Shown here: one piece after another, positions 1 to 9,581 of the stretch
Position numbering within the stretch: the stretch's first letter is position 1
Layout of the letters: each line of letters starts with the position of its first letter
From: Thiothrix lacustris DSM 21227
Lineage (GTDB): Bacteria > Pseudomonadota > Gammaproteobacteria > Thiotrichales > Thiotrichaceae
Reading direction: 5' to 3'
DNA: 64,000 nucleotides
Assembly (NCBI RefSeq): GCF_000621325.1
Contig: NZ_JHYQ01000001.1
Coordinates: forward strand, 124,001-188,000
The notes under the pieces: model-generated
What the model was told of the DNA's origin: nothing
Database searches by the model: none
Seen by the model: only the letters and a program-made list of their open reading frames with translations
Position numbers and translations under genes: made by a program

Positions 1-9
1 AAGGACGCC

Positions 10-1170
10 ATGAAACACACTACTGCCGCTTTGCTGATTGCTGTTGCTCTATCGGGTTGCAGCACATTCTCACAAATGACTTCAGCCGTCATGCCAGCCA
101 ACACTGGCACACCGCCCAAAGCCTTGAAAGAACTCAAGCCGACGGCAAATGTGCGCACTTTATGGCAAGTCAGCACTGGCAGTGGCGCTGGCAAAGACTA
201 CGTGCGGATTCACCCGCAAGTCGATGAAAGCGCCGTGCTGGTAGCCGGTGGCAGTTCAGCCAGTGCATGGAGCAAAGTCAATGGCGGGCGCATCTGGCAA
301 ACCACCGTGGATGGCACAGTCACCGGCGGTGTCAGCAGCGGCGAAGGCGGCGTGTTCCTCGGCACTGACAAAGGCAATGCCATCGCGCTGGATCGACAAA
401 CCGGCAAAGTCCTCTGGAGCACCCCGCTAGGCAGCGAAGTCCTTGCGGTATCCCCTGCCAAAAACGGCATCGTCGCCTTCCGTACCGGCGACGGCAACCT
501 GCAAGGGTTAGCGGTAAAAACAGGTCAGCGTCTCTGGCAGCAGGAACGTAAAAGCCCAACGCTGTCCCTACGCGGTGCAAGCGCACCACTGGTAGTGGGC
601 GGCATGGTCATTGCGGGGTTCGACAATGGTGTCGTCACTGCTTTCGACATGCAATCCGGCAAAGGCTTGTGGGAAGTTACCCTTTCCGTGCCACGCGGCA
701 GCAGCGACCTCGACCGCATGACCGACGTGGATGGCGAAATGAAAGCCCTCGGTGAAGCACTGTTTGCCGCCAGCTACAACGGACGCATTGCCGGAATCAA
801 TATGCGCGACGGCAACGTAGCGTGGGCAGCCCCCTACTCCAGTTATACTGGTGTAGATGCTGATCCTAATGGCCTGTACACCAGTAATGATGCCGGTGAT
901 GTCTGGAAGCTCGAACCACTCAGTGGCAACCCAGTCTGGAAACTGGACGACCTCGAACGCCGCCAACCCACTGCCCCAACCTTACTGGGTCAATTCCTCG
1001 TGGTTGGCGACTACCAAGGCTATTTGCACTGGGTCAACACCAGCAACGGGCAAATCGCCGCCCGCGTACAAGGTGATAAATCAGGCTATACCGTCGCCCC
1101 TGTAAAAGACGGCAATACGGTCTACACACTGGGTAAATCCGGGTTACTCTCGGCTTTCAACATCCAGTAA
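10..1170 (+). CDS. bamB: Outer membrane assembly lipoprotein BamB
   Basis: BamB is a periplasm-facing lipoprotein of the BAM complex, which inserts beta-barrel proteins into the outer membrane. The 386-residue product starts with a lipoprotein signal peptide (lipobox LSGC, Cys at about residue 17), followed by PQQ-type beta-propeller blades recognisable as repeated G..G..W and A.D..TG..LW motifs (for example ALDRQTGKVLW). The length matches the family. AAGGA precedes the ATG at 10 by a few bases. In related genomes bamB usually lies beside hisS and der, which would fall left of this window. Family assignment is firm. Confidence 0.93.
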   Translation: MKHTTAALLIAVALSGCSTFSQMTSAVMPANTGTPPKALKELKPTANVRTLWQVSTGSGAGKDYVRIHPQVDESAVLVAGGSSASAWSKVNGGRIWQTTVDGTVTGGVSSGEGGVFLGTDKGNAIALDRQTGKVLWSTPLGSEVLAVSPAKNGIVAFRTGDGNLQGLAVKTGQRLWQQERKSPTLSLRGASAPLVVGGMVIAGFDNGVVTAFDMQSGKGLWEVTLSVPRGSSDLDRMTDVDGEMKALGEALFAASYNGRIAGINMRDGNVAWAAPYSSYTGVDADPNGLYTSNDAGDVWKLEPLSGNPVWKLDDLERRQPTAPTLLGQFLVVGDYQGYLHWVNTSNGQIAARVQGDKSGYTVAPVKDGNTVYTLGKSGLLSAFNIQ

Positions 1171-1257
1171 ACTAAGCCAAGCGGGGTGTGCTGCCATGAC
1201 TTGCAGCGCATCCTGCAACAGCGTTTTACCCGGCTCCATCCAAAATTCGCTGTGTAC

Positions 1258-2469
1258 TCATAAGCAGGCTCGAATCAGGTTGGCAATATCACTGTCCGTC
1301 AGCTCAACCGGGTTGGTTTTCATGCTGGAACCGCGTGAATTCGCCACGAGTTTTGGAATATCCGCCTCCGTCACCCCGAAGTCGGACAAGCGTGGCAGAT
1401 GAAGTTGTTTCGCCCACGTTTCCAGCGTGTGAATGAGGGGAGCCACCTCTTGTTCCTCCCCTGATAAGGGGAGGCTAGGAGGGGTTTCTTCAAAGAGTTT
1501 GCCAATAACAACATATTTCGCCAATGCCGGGCTATCCGCATCGCGTGCTTCCAGCAGATCAATATTCAGGCGAGTGGCCTCTGTGACCAACATGCCGCAG
1601 CCGACGCCGTGCCCAATTGGGTGGAATGCGCCCAACGGGGCAACCACACCATGCACCGAGCCAAGACCCGTTTGCGCCAGACAAATCCCCGACAGCAGCG
1701 AGGCGTAAGCCATTTTGCCACGCGCAACGCTATCCGCCGGATCACGGTAAAACGCCAGCAAGCTATCGCGCACCGCCTCCATCCCCGCCAGCGCCAACGC
1801 ATCAGTCAACGGGTTGGAGCGGGTAGAAACGTAGGCTTCCATCAGTTGCGTGAAAGCATCCATGCCATTGGCGGCAATCTGCGCGGGCGGGCAACTGGCC
1901 AGCAAATCCGGGTCGATGATGGCATATTCCGCCACCAGCTTGTCGGCGCGGAAGGATTTCTTGAAACCGTGTTCGCCCGACACGGACAGCACCGCGTTTT
2001 TGGTCGCCTCGGAACCCGTTCCCGCCGTCGTCGGCACGGCAATGAATGGCGTGGAGGAGCCTTGATAGGGCAATTCAGGGCCAACGCCTTCGAGATGATC
2101 CATTACCGAATTGCCCGGTTTGAGCAATCCGGCGACAGCTTTGGCAGCATCCAGCGGACTACCGCCGCCAATACCGATCACGGCATCGAAGCTATCGCCT
2201 TGCAGACCTGCCACGGTTTCATCCACCCAGTGCGGGGAAGGCTCATGCGTTACGCGGCGAATTTCCCAGGTAAAACCTGCCGCTTGCAATGCGTTAAACA
2301 GGGTTTTGCCCGCGTCAGAAGCGGTGAAAGAACTTGTGCCCGTAATAATCAGCAAACGTTTGCCGTACTGAGCAGCAATCGCGGGCAGTTTACGGAGAAC
2401 ACCTGCACCGAATTCGATGCGAGGCAAGCGGGCGATGGCAAAGGCAGGGAAGCCGGGCTGTGATGACAT
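1258..2469 (-). CDS. Iron-containing (group III) alcohol dehydrogenase
   Basis: NAD(P)-dependent oxidoreductase of the Fe-ADH family, 403 residues. Visible signatures are the [15 protein letters not shown] nucleotide-binding segment, [11 protein letters not shown], and the metal-binding [11 protein letters not shown] region with conserved histidines. The substrate (alcohol, aldehyde or lactaldehyde) cannot be read from sequence. The start at 2469 has AGGA upstream and is divergent from the oxoprolinase gene, with 64 bases between. A short palindromic repeat (1455-1474) sits inside the gene and adds residues like [12 protein letters not shown] between GKLFEE and [10 protein letters not shown], apparently without disrupting the frame. 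Confidence 0.9.
   Translation of the reverse strand: MSSQPGFPAFAIARLPRIEFGAGVLRKLPAIAAQYGKRLLIITGTSSFTASDAGKTLFNALQAAGFTWEIRRVTHEPSPHWVDETVAGLQGDSFDAVIGIGGGSPLDAAKAVAGLLKPGNSVMDHLEGVGPELPYQGSSTPFIAVPTTAGTGSEATKNAVLSVSGEHGFKKSFRADKLVAEYAIIDPDLLASCPPAQIAANGMDAFTQLMEAYVSTRSNPLTDALALAGMEAVRDSLLAFYRDPADSVARGKMAYASLLSGICLAQTGLGSVHGVVAPLGAFHPIGHGVGCGMLVTEATRLNIDLLEARDADSPALAKYVVIGKLFEETPPSLPLSGEEQEVAPLIHTLETWAKQLHLPRLSDFGVTEADIPKLVANSRGSSMKTNPVELTDSDIANLIRACL
1455..1474. repeat. CCTCCCC-type palindrome inside the alcohol dehydrogenase gene
   Basis: A perfect hairpin (CCTCCCC TGATAA GGGGAGG) followed by GGAGGGGTTTCTTC. The same arms and flank recur between hsdS and hsdM near 9.43-9.53 kb. Here the repeat lies in a coding frame and is read through. 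Confidence 0.75.
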
Positions 2470-2533
2470 ATTTGCGTCCTTGTTTTGGGCTGTGCAAAGA
2501 TGGGTAGTTTATCGCATTGGAGCAGCAGACAGT

Positions 2534-5500
2534 ATGACCAACCCGCGCTGGCAATTCTGGATCGACCGTGGTGGCACGTTCACCGACATCGTGGCACGCA
2601 CCCCCGAGGGTGAATGGCGCACCCACAAGCTGCTCTCGGAAAACCCGGAACGTTACCCCGATGCCGCGCTGCAAGGTATCCGCGATTTGCTGGGAGTGAA
2701 GGCGGGGCAAACGATTCCCACCGAACGCATCGACACGGTACGCATGGGCACAACCGTCGCCACTAATGCGCTGCTGGAACACAAGGGCGAAGCTGTGTTG
2801 CTGGTAACGACACTTGGTTTCGGCGATGCCTTGCGCATTGGCTACCAGCAACGCCCCCACCTGTTTGCGCTCGACATCGAACTGCCGCAAATGCTCTACA
2901 CCAACGTGCTGGAGGTGGAGGAACGCATCGCGGCCGACGGTGAAATCCTGCAAGCGCCGGATGCGGCGGTTATCCGACCTGCCCTGCAAGCCGCTTACGC
3001 CAAGGGTTTGCGCTCGGTGGCGATCCTGTTCATGCACGCTTATCGCTACCCGCAGCACGAAACGCTGGTGGCGGCGATTGCCCGTGAAGTCGGTTTCACC
3101 CAGATTTCTACCAGCCATGCGGTTAGCCCGTTGATCAAGTTTGTCGGGCGGGGGGATACCACGGTGGTGGATGCTTACCTTTCACCCGTGCTGCGCCGTT
3201 ATGTGGAGCAGGTGGCGCGGGAATTGCCGAACACCAAGCTGTTTTTCATGCAATCCAACGGCGGGTTGACGCACGCGGATCACTTTCAGGGCAAGGATGC
3301 GATTCTGTCGGGGCCTGCCGGTGGCGTGGTCGGCATGGTGCAAACCGCACAGGCAGCCGGTTTCGACAAGCTGATCGGCTTTGACATGGGCGGTACGTCG
3401 ACGGACGTGTGCCACTTTGCGGGCGAGTACGAACGCACGCTGGAAAGCCATATCGCCGGGGCGCGGATTCGTGCGCCGATGATGCAGATTCATACCGTGG
3501 CGGCGGGCGGTGGCTCGATTTTGCATTTCGATGGGCAACGCTTTCGGGTCGGGCCCGACTCTGCCGGGGCGAATCCGGGGCCTGCGGCGTACCGGCGCGG
3601 TGGCGAACTCACCATTACCGATTGCAATGTGATGTTGGGGAAATTGCAGGCGGCGTATTTTCCGCAAATTTTCGGGGCGGAAGGCAAGGAAGCGCTGGAT
3701 GTCGATACGGTTTGTGCGAAGTTCGCAGAGTTGGCTTCGACTCCGCTCAGCCAACGAAGAGCGTCCCCGTTGGCTGAGCGGAGTCGAAGCCTAAGTCCCG
3801 AGCAGGTGGCGGAGGGGTTTCTGGCGATTGCTGTTGAGAATATGGCGAATGCGATCAAGAAGATTTCGGTGCAGCGCGGCTATGATGTGAGTGAGTATGC
3901 GCTGTGTTGCTTTGGCGGGGCGAGCGGGCAACATGCTTGCTTGGTGGCGGAAGCGTTGGGGATGCGTAAGGTGTTTTTGCATCCATTCGCGGGGGTGCTG
4001 TCGGCGTATGGGATGGGGCTGGCGGATGTGCGGCAGATTTTGACGCGCAGTGTGGAAGTGGAGCTGAGTGAAACCATGTTGGTGGGTTTGCAGCAACAGC
4101 GGGCAGCACTCGCGGCGGAAACGGCGTCGCATATCCGTGAGCAAGGCGTCAGCACTGAATCTTTGCGGCATGAGGCGCGGCTGCATTGCCGCTATGCGGG
4201 GTCGGATTCGAGTTTGCTGGTGGCTTGGGATGGCGAGGATACAGCAGCGATTCGGGCGGCGTTTGAGGAGGCACATCGGCAGCGGTTTGGGTTTGTGGCG
4301 GCGGAGAAGGCGGTGGTTGTGGCTAGTTTGGAGGTTGAAGCCATTGCGGGGAAAGAAAATCCCCCCCAGCCCCCCTTTTGCAAAGGGGGGAGTGAAGAGC
4401 GGGAGACTTGGCATTCTGTGTTTATGCGGGGGGAATGGCGGGATACGCCGTTTTACCAACGGGATGCTTTGACGGTGGGACAAACAATTACTGGCCCTGC
4501 GGTTATTTTGGAAAGCACCGGCACTATCATCATCGAACCCGGTTGGTCTGCCAACCTAACCGCCCAAAATAACCTCGTCCTCAATTCCATCACCCCCCTT
4601 TGCAAAAGGGGGGACGGGGGGGATTTCTCTTCCGCCCCCGACCCCATCCGCCTAGAAATCTTCAACAACCTGTTCATGTCCATCGCCGAGCAGATGGGTT
4701 TTGTGCTGGAACAAACCGCTGTGTCGGTGAATATCAAGGAGCGGCTGGACTTTTCCTGCGCGATCTTCGACCCGGCTGGCAATCTGGTGGCGAATGCGCC
4801 GCATATGCCGGTGCATCTGGGCAGCATGAGCGAGAGCATCAAAGCGGTGATCAGCGCCAATGCAGGGGCAATGCAGCCGGGCGATGTGTTCGTGCTCAAT
4901 GACCCTTACCACGGCGGCACGCATTTGCCCGACATTACCGTGGTCAAGCCAGTGTTTGAGGAAAGCGGTAATGCGATTATTTTCTACGTCGCCACCCGTG
5001 GGCATCATGCCGATGTGGGCGGGATTACCCCCGGTTCGATTCCGCCACAAAGCCGCACGATTGATGAGGAAGGCATCCTGCTGACCAATGTCAAGCTGGT
5101 GAAGCAAGGCCGTTTCCGTGAGGAAGAAATCCGCGCCCTGCTCGCTTCCGGCGCTTTCCCTGCCCGCAATATCGACTACAACATTGCCGACTTGAAGGCG
5201 CAACTGGCGGCCTGCGCACGCGGTGAAACCGAACTGCTGCGCATCATCGGGCAGATGGGGCTGGAGACGGTGCAGGCCTACATGAACCATGTGCAGGATA
5301 ATGCGGAAGCCTCAGTACGGCGCGTGATCGGCAGCTTGCGCGATGGCAGTTTCCAGTATGACATGGACGATGGCAGCCGCATTTGCGTGCAGATTACGGT
5401 GGATGCAACAAACCGTTGCGCCACGCTGGATTTCACCGGAACCAGCCCGCAACACCCCGGCAATTTGAATGCGCCGACCGCGATTACCCGCGCGGCGGTG

Positions 5501-6163
5501 CTGTACGTGTTCCGCTGTTTGGTGGCTGACAATATCCCGCTCAACGAAGGTTGCCTCAAGCCGCTTAATATCATTATTCCGCCCGGCTCGATGTTGAACC
5601 CGCAATACCCGGCGGCGGTGGTGGCGGGCAATGTGGAAACCTCGCAATACGTGGTGGATGCGCTATTCGGCGCACTCGGCATCATGGGCGCGGCGCAAGG
5701 CACGATGAACAACGTCACCTGGGGCAACGCCCGCCACCAGTATTACGAAACCTTGTGCGGCGGCGCGGGGGCAACGGCGAATGCGGCTGGGGCGAGTGCG
5801 GTGCATACCCACATGACCAATTCGCGCCTGACTGACCCGGAAATCCTTGAAACGCGCTTTCCGGTACGGCTGGAAGCGTTTCACATTCGCCCGCATTCTG
5901 GCGGCAGGGGCTTGCAGCGCGGTGGCGATGGCGTGGTGCGCAAGACCCGCTTTCTGGAACCGATGACGGTGAGCCTTGTGTCGGGGCATCGTAAGGTCGC
6001 GCCGTATGGCATGGCAGGCGGCAGGAACGGGCAGTGCGGTGTTAACCGGGTGCTGCGGGTGGATGGCTATTTGGAAACGCTGGAGGGGATTGCGCAGGTG
6101 GAGGTGGAGGCGGGTGATGTGCTGACGGTGGCTACGCCGGGTGGGGGTGGATATGGTCAGTAA
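2534..6163 (+). CDS. 5-oxoprolinase / hydantoinase HyuA-HyuB fusion
   Basis: ATP-dependent hydrolase of the OPLAH family, which opens 5-oxo-L-proline to glutamate; related enzymes act on hydantoins. The product is about 1209 residues, the usual length for the fused form. The HyuA-like half starts with [11 protein letters not shown] and contains [10 protein letters not shown] and DMGGTSTDV. The HyuB-like half starts near residue 705 with [18 protein letters not shown] and includes [12 protein letters not shown] and [12 protein letters not shown] chose the ATG at 2534 because [14 protein letters not shown] matches the family start; the open frame extends upstream to 2417 without similarity. Three palindromic repeats (3733-3791, 4370-4390, 4593-4613) lie in frame, two of them near the HyuA/HyuB linker. 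Confidence 0.88.
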   Translation: MTNPRWQFWIDRGGTFTDIVARTPEGEWRTHKLLSENPERYPDAALQGIRDLLGVKAGQTIPTERIDTVRMGTTVATNALLEHKGEAVLLVTTLGFGDALRIGYQQRPHLFALDIELPQMLYTNVLEVEERIAADGEILQAPDAAVIRPALQAAYAKGLRSVAILFMHAYRYPQHETLVAAIAREVGFTQISTSHAVSPLIKFVGRGDTTVVDAYLSPVLRRYVEQVARELPNTKLFFMQSNGGLTHADHFQGKDAILSGPAGGVVGMVQTAQAAGFDKLIGFDMGGTSTDVCHFAGEYERTLESHIAGARIRAPMMQIHTVAAGGGSILHFDGQRFRVGPDSAGANPGPAAYRRGGELTITDCNVMLGKLQAAYFPQIFGAEGKEALDVDTVCAKFAELASTPLSQRRASPLAERSRSLSPEQVAEGFLAIAVENMANAIKKISVQRGYDVSEYALCCFGGASGQHACLVAEALGMRKVFLHPFAGVLSAYGMGLADVRQILTRSVEVELSETMLVGLQQQRAALAAETASHIREQGVSTESLRHEARLHCRYAGSDSSLLVAWDGEDTAAIRAAFEEAHRQRFGFVAAEKAVVVASLEVEAIAGKENPPQPPFCKGGSEERETWHSVFMRGEWRDTPFYQRDALTVGQTITGPAVILESTGTIIIEPGWSANLTAQNNLVLNSITPLCKRGDGGDFSSAPDPIRLEIFNNLFMSIAEQMGFVLEQTAVSVNIKERLDFSCAIFDPAGNLVANAPHMPVHLGSMSESIKAVISANAGAMQPGDVFVLNDPYHGGTHLPDITVVKPVFEESGNAIIFYVATRGHHADVGGITPGSIPPQSRTIDEEGILLTNVKLVKQGRFREEEIRALLASGAFPARNIDYNIADLKAQLAACARGETELLRIIGQMGLETVQAYMNHVQDNAEASVRRVIGSLRDGSFQYDMDDGSRICVQITVDATNRCATLDFTGTSPQHPGNLNAPTAITRAAVLYVFRCLVADNIPLNEGCLKPLNIIIPPGSMLNPQYPAAVVAGNVETSQYVVDALFGALGIMGAAQGTMNNVTWGNARHQYYETLCGGAGATANAAGASAVHTHMTNSRLTDPEILETRFPVRLEAFHIRPHSGGRGLQRGGDGVVRKTRFLEPMTVSLVSGHRKVAPYGMAGGRNGQCGVNRVLRVDGYLETLEGIAQVEVEAGDVLTVATPGGGGYGQ
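3733..3791. repeat. 59-bp perfect palindrome within the oxoprolinase gene
   Basis: Two perfectly complementary 24-base arms (left arm GGCTTCGACTCCGCTCAGCC plus AACG) flank an 11-base loop. The repeat belongs to the CTTCGGCTACGCTCAG family that is abundant after 58 kb. In this gene it encodes a segment like [15 protein letters not shown] and keeps the frame open. Confidence 0.85.
4370..4390. repeat. CCCCCCTTTTGCAAAGGGGGG palindrome in coding frame
   Basis: C6/G6 hairpin around a TTTTGCAAA centre, preceded by CCCCCCAGC. It encodes [10 protein letters not shown] within the oxoprolinase. A sister copy lies 200 bases downstream and a related one at 38.04 kb. Confidence 0.75.
4593..4613. repeat. 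Second C6/G6 palindrome in the oxoprolinase gene
   Basis: CCCCCC TTTGCAAAA GGGGGG hairpin followed by GACGGGGGGATTTC, read as [12 protein letters not shown]. It falls just before the HyuB-like domain, in the linker, where an extra segment should be tolerated. Confidence 0.75.
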
Positions 6164-6552
6164 TCCACCTTGCCGCGCCCGGCCTTGGTCTGGCTGTGCT
6201 TTTTCTTGCTATCCAACCGCCTGGTTTGGGAGCTGCGGGTTGGGCGGGTCGCTTTGCGCTTTTTCTGCACTTTGGTAGCATCGAGGATGAGTTGGCGCAG
6301 GCGTTCCAGCGCATCCGCACGGTTTTTTTCCTGACTGTTGTGGGTTTGCGCTTTGATGACGATCACGCCTTCGCTGGAAATGCGCTGGTCGGCGTAGGCT
6401 AGCAGCTTTTCCTTGTAGGCTTCGGGCAGGGATGAGGCGCGGATGTCGAAACGCAGGTGAATCGCGGTCGACACCTTGTTGACGTTCTGCCCGCCGGAGC
6501 CTTGGGCACGGATGGGCTGGAGGTCGATTTCTTCGGGGGGGATTTGCAACAT
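6157..6552 (-). CDS. arfB: Peptidyl-tRNA hydrolase ArfB (ribosome rescue)
   Basis: Codon-independent release factor homologue that frees stalled ribosomes. The 131-residue product contains the catalytic GGQ loop ([13 protein letters not shown], about residues 15-27) and ends in a lysine/arginine-rich tail ([12 protein letters not shown] onward) that in this family enters the mRNA channel. I chose the ATG at 6552 (MLQIPPEEI) over upstream starts because homologues begin there. It lies 1 base after the stop of the AAA ATPase gene, suggesting co-transcription. Its 3' end overlaps the convergent oxoprolinase gene by 7 bases. Confidence 0.9.
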   Translation of the reverse strand: MLQIPPEEIDLQPIRAQGSGGQNVNKVSTAIHLRFDIRASSLPEAYKEKLLAYADQRISSEGVIVIKAQTHNSQEKNRADALERLRQLILDATKVQKKRKATRPTRSSQTRRLDSKKKHSQTKAGRGKVDY

Positions 6553-6553
6553 C

Positions 6554-8158
6554 CTAACTGCCCCACACACTGACGGGTAAATCACCATCCTTGAAATCCG
6601 CATTCTCCCAGATTTTTGCATCCCAGCTCACTACCGGGTCGCGATTGAAGATCAACAGGAAAGCCTCCTCACTGCCGCAACGCCGGGCGTAATCGGCGAC
6701 CTGTTGCACCCCGTCAGTAATGGTTTTATCCAGATTGCTGTACAGGATTTTCAACTCCAGCACCACCCGCTGTACCTGACCGTAATAGCCCTGCTTTTTA
6801 TCCAGCGGCCATTCCAGCAACAAGTCGGTGTATTTGCGCCCCAGTGCGTATTCGCGGTTAATACGACCGCCACCATTCACAATACGCTGCAAAAACGCTT
6901 GCAGGATCAATTGTGGCCCGGCTTCCTTGAACGGCAGACCTTGCAGCCAGATGTCGGAGTTTTCGCGGAAAAATTGCTGGAAAGCGCGTAACAGTGCCGG
7001 TATGTCCAGACGTCCGTCCGGCAATACATACCATGCCGTTTCCTGATTGGTGATGGTAGATTGCCAAGCCCAGGTGACTTCACGGGGAATGATTTCCTGA
7101 TAGATACGGTTGCTGATGGCAATGGAAGGTCGGGTGGTAATCAGCCCCAAATCTTCGACATATTGCAGGTCATCGTCACGGATATTTTCGATACGTTCTT
7201 GACCCGCCAGAATCGCAGCGATCACCTGATGTACACGCGGTTCACGCAGCTTGTCGGTCAGTTGATCCAGATGCGTTTGCCGTGAACGGATCAAACGTTC
7301 CCGTGCCGCCTGATAACGTTCCTTCGTAATCGGCAGGCTACGGTCACGCGCTTCCCGGTCTTCCCACGTCATTTCGTAACCCAAGGCATTGACCAGCCAA
7401 GGCTGACCACGGGTGTCTTCCCACAACACAGGGAAAATGCTGTCAGCGAAAGTTTGCCCTGTGGCGTCAGTGTGTTGCTGGTACAGCGTGCGGATTTCAG
7501 CCGGAGTGAAATTGCCCATCACCAGCGAGGTTGCCTTGATATTGAAGGCACTGCCGCCAGTGATGATTTCCTTGTCAGATGTGTGAATGCGGTAGTCGCG
7601 CACATCGCGCACCCCACACAGGATGATGCTTTGCGGGAACGCTTGTGGGCGTTGCGCATAACCAGCGCGGATTTGCCGCAACAGGGAAATCAGGGTGTCG
7701 CCCACCAGTGCATCGACCTCATCCAGCATCAGCACGATGGGTTTGTCGCTCATTTCAGCCCAACGGGTTAACTGAAGCGTTAGCGCCCCTTCAGGGAATT
7801 GCCCTTCGCTGAAAAGCTGCCGGGTCAAGGATTCCAGTTGCGGTTCTACGTTATAAACACGGGCGCTGGAAGCCAGCGCCTGACAGATAACGGTGATGGC
7901 GCGGTTCACATCGTGACGCAAGGCTTGTGCGGCTTCAATATTGACATACAGAGCCTTGTATTTTCCGGCATGGTTGAGCGCTTGCGCCATCGCTAACAAG
8001 GTGCTGGTTTTGCCGGTCTGGCGCGGCGCGTGCAGCACGAAATACTTCTTGCTGGCGATCATGTGCTGGATTTCTTCCCAGTCCAGACGGTGCAACAGGT
8101 CAATGTGGTAATGGTCTTCAGGGATAATCGGCCCTGCGGTGTTGAAGAATTTTTCCAT
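6554..8158 (-). CDS. AAA-family ATPase with C-terminal PD-(D/E)XK-like domain
   Basis: The 534-residue protein has a Walker A at residues 44-52 (APRQTGKTS), a Walker B-like LMLDEVDA near residue 145 and an Orc1/Cdc6-like AAA core. The C-terminal third carries [13 protein letters not shown] followed by VVLELKIL, which fits the D...ExK core of PD-(D/E)XK nucleases. The architecture resembles single-gene AAA-nuclease proteins that are often multicopy in filamentous sulfur bacteria. Biological role unknown; defence or selfish function is possible. A 17-codon trace of another ATPase family sits just upstream (8162-8212). Confidence 0.8.
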   Translation of the reverse strand: MEKFFNTAGPIIPEDHYHIDLLHRLDWEEIQHMIASKKYFVLHAPRQTGKTSTLLAMAQALNHAGKYKALYVNIEAAQALRHDVNRAITVICQALASSARVYNVEPQLESLTRQLFSEGQFPEGALTLQLTRWAEMSDKPIVLMLDEVDALVGDTLISLLRQIRAGYAQRPQAFPQSIILCGVRDVRDYRIHTSDKEIITGGSAFNIKATSLVMGNFTPAEIRTLYQQHTDATGQTFADSIFPVLWEDTRGQPWLVNALGYEMTWEDREARDRSLPITKERYQAARERLIRSRQTHLDQLTDKLREPRVHQVIAAILAGQERIENIRDDDLQYVEDLGLITTRPSIAISNRIYQEIIPREVTWAWQSTITNQETAWYVLPDGRLDIPALLRAFQQFFRENSDIWLQGLPFKEAGPQLILQAFLQRIVNGGGRINREYALGRKYTDLLLEWPLDKKQGYYGQVQRVVLELKILYSNLDKTITDGVQQVADYARRCGSEEAFLLIFNRDPVVSWDAKIWENADFKDGDLPVSVWGS

Positions 8159-8161
8159 GGG

Positions 8162-8212
8162 TTAGCAGACCGTTTTATAGTGGCTGATGCCGTAGGGGAG
8201 TTTCAGTTTCAT
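8162..8212 (-). pseudogene. N-terminal trace of an AAA-ATPase (MKIPYGL-type) gene
   Basis: Reading the minus strand from 8212 gives MKLKLPYGISHYKTVC and a stop. This resembles the first residues of the AAA-ATPase genes at 21.6-22.1 and 34.0-35.4 kb (MKIPYGLSNFKKVITEG). I read it as the 5' remnant of a lost paralogue. It overlaps the hsdS stop by a few bases. The short length limits confidence. Confidence 0.4.
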
Positions 8213-9381
8213 GCTTGCCTCATTCCTGCGTCGTGCTGTTGTGAGTATAGATCATCCGCCGCGCTCTCCACCCGCACCTGCCCATTCATCAACATCGGCA
8301 ACAACCAATCCCGCAACGCCACCAACCGCTGATTTTCAAAAAAGTTCTGCTTTATTTTCAGATAACAAGACTTCGCAAATAAATTGTAATTCTTGGCACT
8401 TTGTTTCGTCGGTAGCAAAATCAATGATTGTTTCAGAAATTTAAAATGACGAGCATATCCATAACTTGATAAGTCGATTTCAGAAAGAGCTTGATAGAAC
8501 AAATGAGGCGGCATTCTTAAATCATTGGAAATAAGAATTTGTGTACCATCTGCACCGCGTGCAAAATCGAAATTCACAAACTTGAGAATGCGAGTATGAT
8601 CACCAAACACTATACAAGGTGAATCTAATCCACCAATCCATGTATCTTCTTGATTGGTGTATCCACAAATGAAATCTGTACTTTGATCAATGACTGGAAT
8701 ATCACCAGATATTTGAAAATCCCTTGATAAAACGCTCTTTGTTTTTGGTGCCGAAGCGAGAATTTTTTCTACAGAAGAAACTTCCCACCCTACTGGAATC
8801 TCCCGCTTCAACGCCTTGCTATACAGCATCTTCCCGCCCGACGACTTATACGGCTTGCCGTTTTCATCGGGGAAATCGAACTGCACAAACCAGTAGTCGT
8901 AGAGGGTTTTCGCCATTGCTTCGAGTTCGGCGTTAATGCGGTTGTTGACTTCGATTTTTTGGTCGATGACTGACAAAATATCTGCAATAGCAACCTGTCC
9001 CTCCTCAACGTAGGGTACAAAAAGCTCGTGCAAATCATTACGGTTGATACCCGGAACTGTACTTTTATCTGAAGTTTTAAGATTACCTAAACACTTCAAA
9101 AGGTAATAAACATACTTTGGGTCATTACCTTTAAAATCGGTAACATACAAGGCTGTGTTGTGTGGCCAATACTTCCCATTAACGTAGTGCATTTCCCCAA
9201 GTGTGCCATATCGACCAGTTACAATGCCCTCACCATCGGCTTTGTATTCAGAGTGATAGCCAGAAATACCACCAGAACTTACAACAGGATATTGACCAGC
9301 TTTACGCTGATGAGCTGGAAGATCGTAACCCCGCTTAAAATTAACAATATCTCCCAGCCGTTTAACAGGTTGCTTACTCAT
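8209..9381 (-). CDS. hsdS: Type I restriction specificity subunit HsdS (system 1)
   Basis: The subunit that sets DNA target specificity for the HsdM2S methyltransferase and HsdR2M2S nuclease. The 390 residues show two target-recognition domains: TRD1 about residues 1-120 (VKRLGDIVNFKRGYDLP start) and TRD2 about 195-340 (PVGWEVSSVEKIL start). They are separated by helical conserved regions (IADILSVIDQKIEVNNRINAELEAM, and NQRLVALRDWLLPMLMNGQV near the end). Its ATG (9381) overlaps the stop of a duplicated hsdM tail in the pattern TATGAGTAA, implying that hsdM and hsdS were once directly coupled. Confidence 0.92.
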   Translation of the reverse strand: MSKQPVKRLGDIVNFKRGYDLPAHQRKAGQYPVVSSGGISGYHSEYKADGEGIVTGRYGTLGEMHYVNGKYWPHNTALYVTDFKGNDPKYVYYLLKCLGNLKTSDKSTVPGINRNDLHELFVPYVEEGQVAIADILSVIDQKIEVNNRINAELEAMAKTLYDYWFVQFDFPDENGKPYKSSGGKMLYSKALKREIPVGWEVSSVEKILASAPKTKSVLSRDFQISGDIPVIDQSTDFICGYTNQEDTWIGGLDSPCIVFGDHTRILKFVNFDFARGADGTQILISNDLRMPPHLFYQALSEIDLSSYGYARHFKFLKQSLILLPTKQSAKNYNLFAKSCYLKIKQNFFENQRLVALRDWLLPMLMNGQVRVESAADDLYSQQHDAGMRQA

Positions 9382-9425
9382 AACAGAGACTCGTTAGTTG
9401 GGTGTTGACAGTGTGGGATTCGGCA
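9374..9425 (-). pseudogene. Duplicated 3' end of hsdM
   Basis: Minus-strand translation ends AESHTVNTQLTSLCYE and a stop, closely matching the real HsdM C terminus (ESRTLETEIKTQLASLRYE) encoded at 9582-9640. The two stretches are similar at DNA level, including CTCGNTAGTTGGG and TGNGGGATTCGGC. The copy abuts hsdS; about 155 bases of palindromic repeats and spacer separate the copies. Confidence 0.7.
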
Positions 9426-9433
9426 TACGCCGA

Positions 9434-9530
9434 AGAAGAAACCCCTCCTAACCTCCCCTTGTCAGGGGAGGAACAAGAAAATCGGGCGTCTTCACCCCTC
9501 CCCTGATAAGGGGAGGATGGGAGGGGTTTC
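9434..9530. repeat. Double CCTCCCC palindrome between hsdS and hsdM
   Basis: Two related hairpins in mirror arrangement: ACCTCCCCTTGTCAGGGGAGG with an upstream GAAGAAACCCCTCC flank, and CCTCCCCTGATAAGGGGAGG with a downstream GGAGGGGTTTCTT flank. Together they form a larger inverted structure. The same element sits in the alcohol dehydrogenase gene at 1.46 kb. Confidence 0.75.
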
Positions 9531-9581
9531 TTAATTGTCCAACAGGCTGTTGGACAATTGGTATAAGTCAATCGGTCAAAA

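Noticed and set aside
1196-1257. Possible gene end between bamB and the alcohol dehydrogenase
   Set aside because: A minus-strand reading (HSEFWMEPGKTLLQDALQVM) looks protein-like but has no start and runs into bamB; too short to call.
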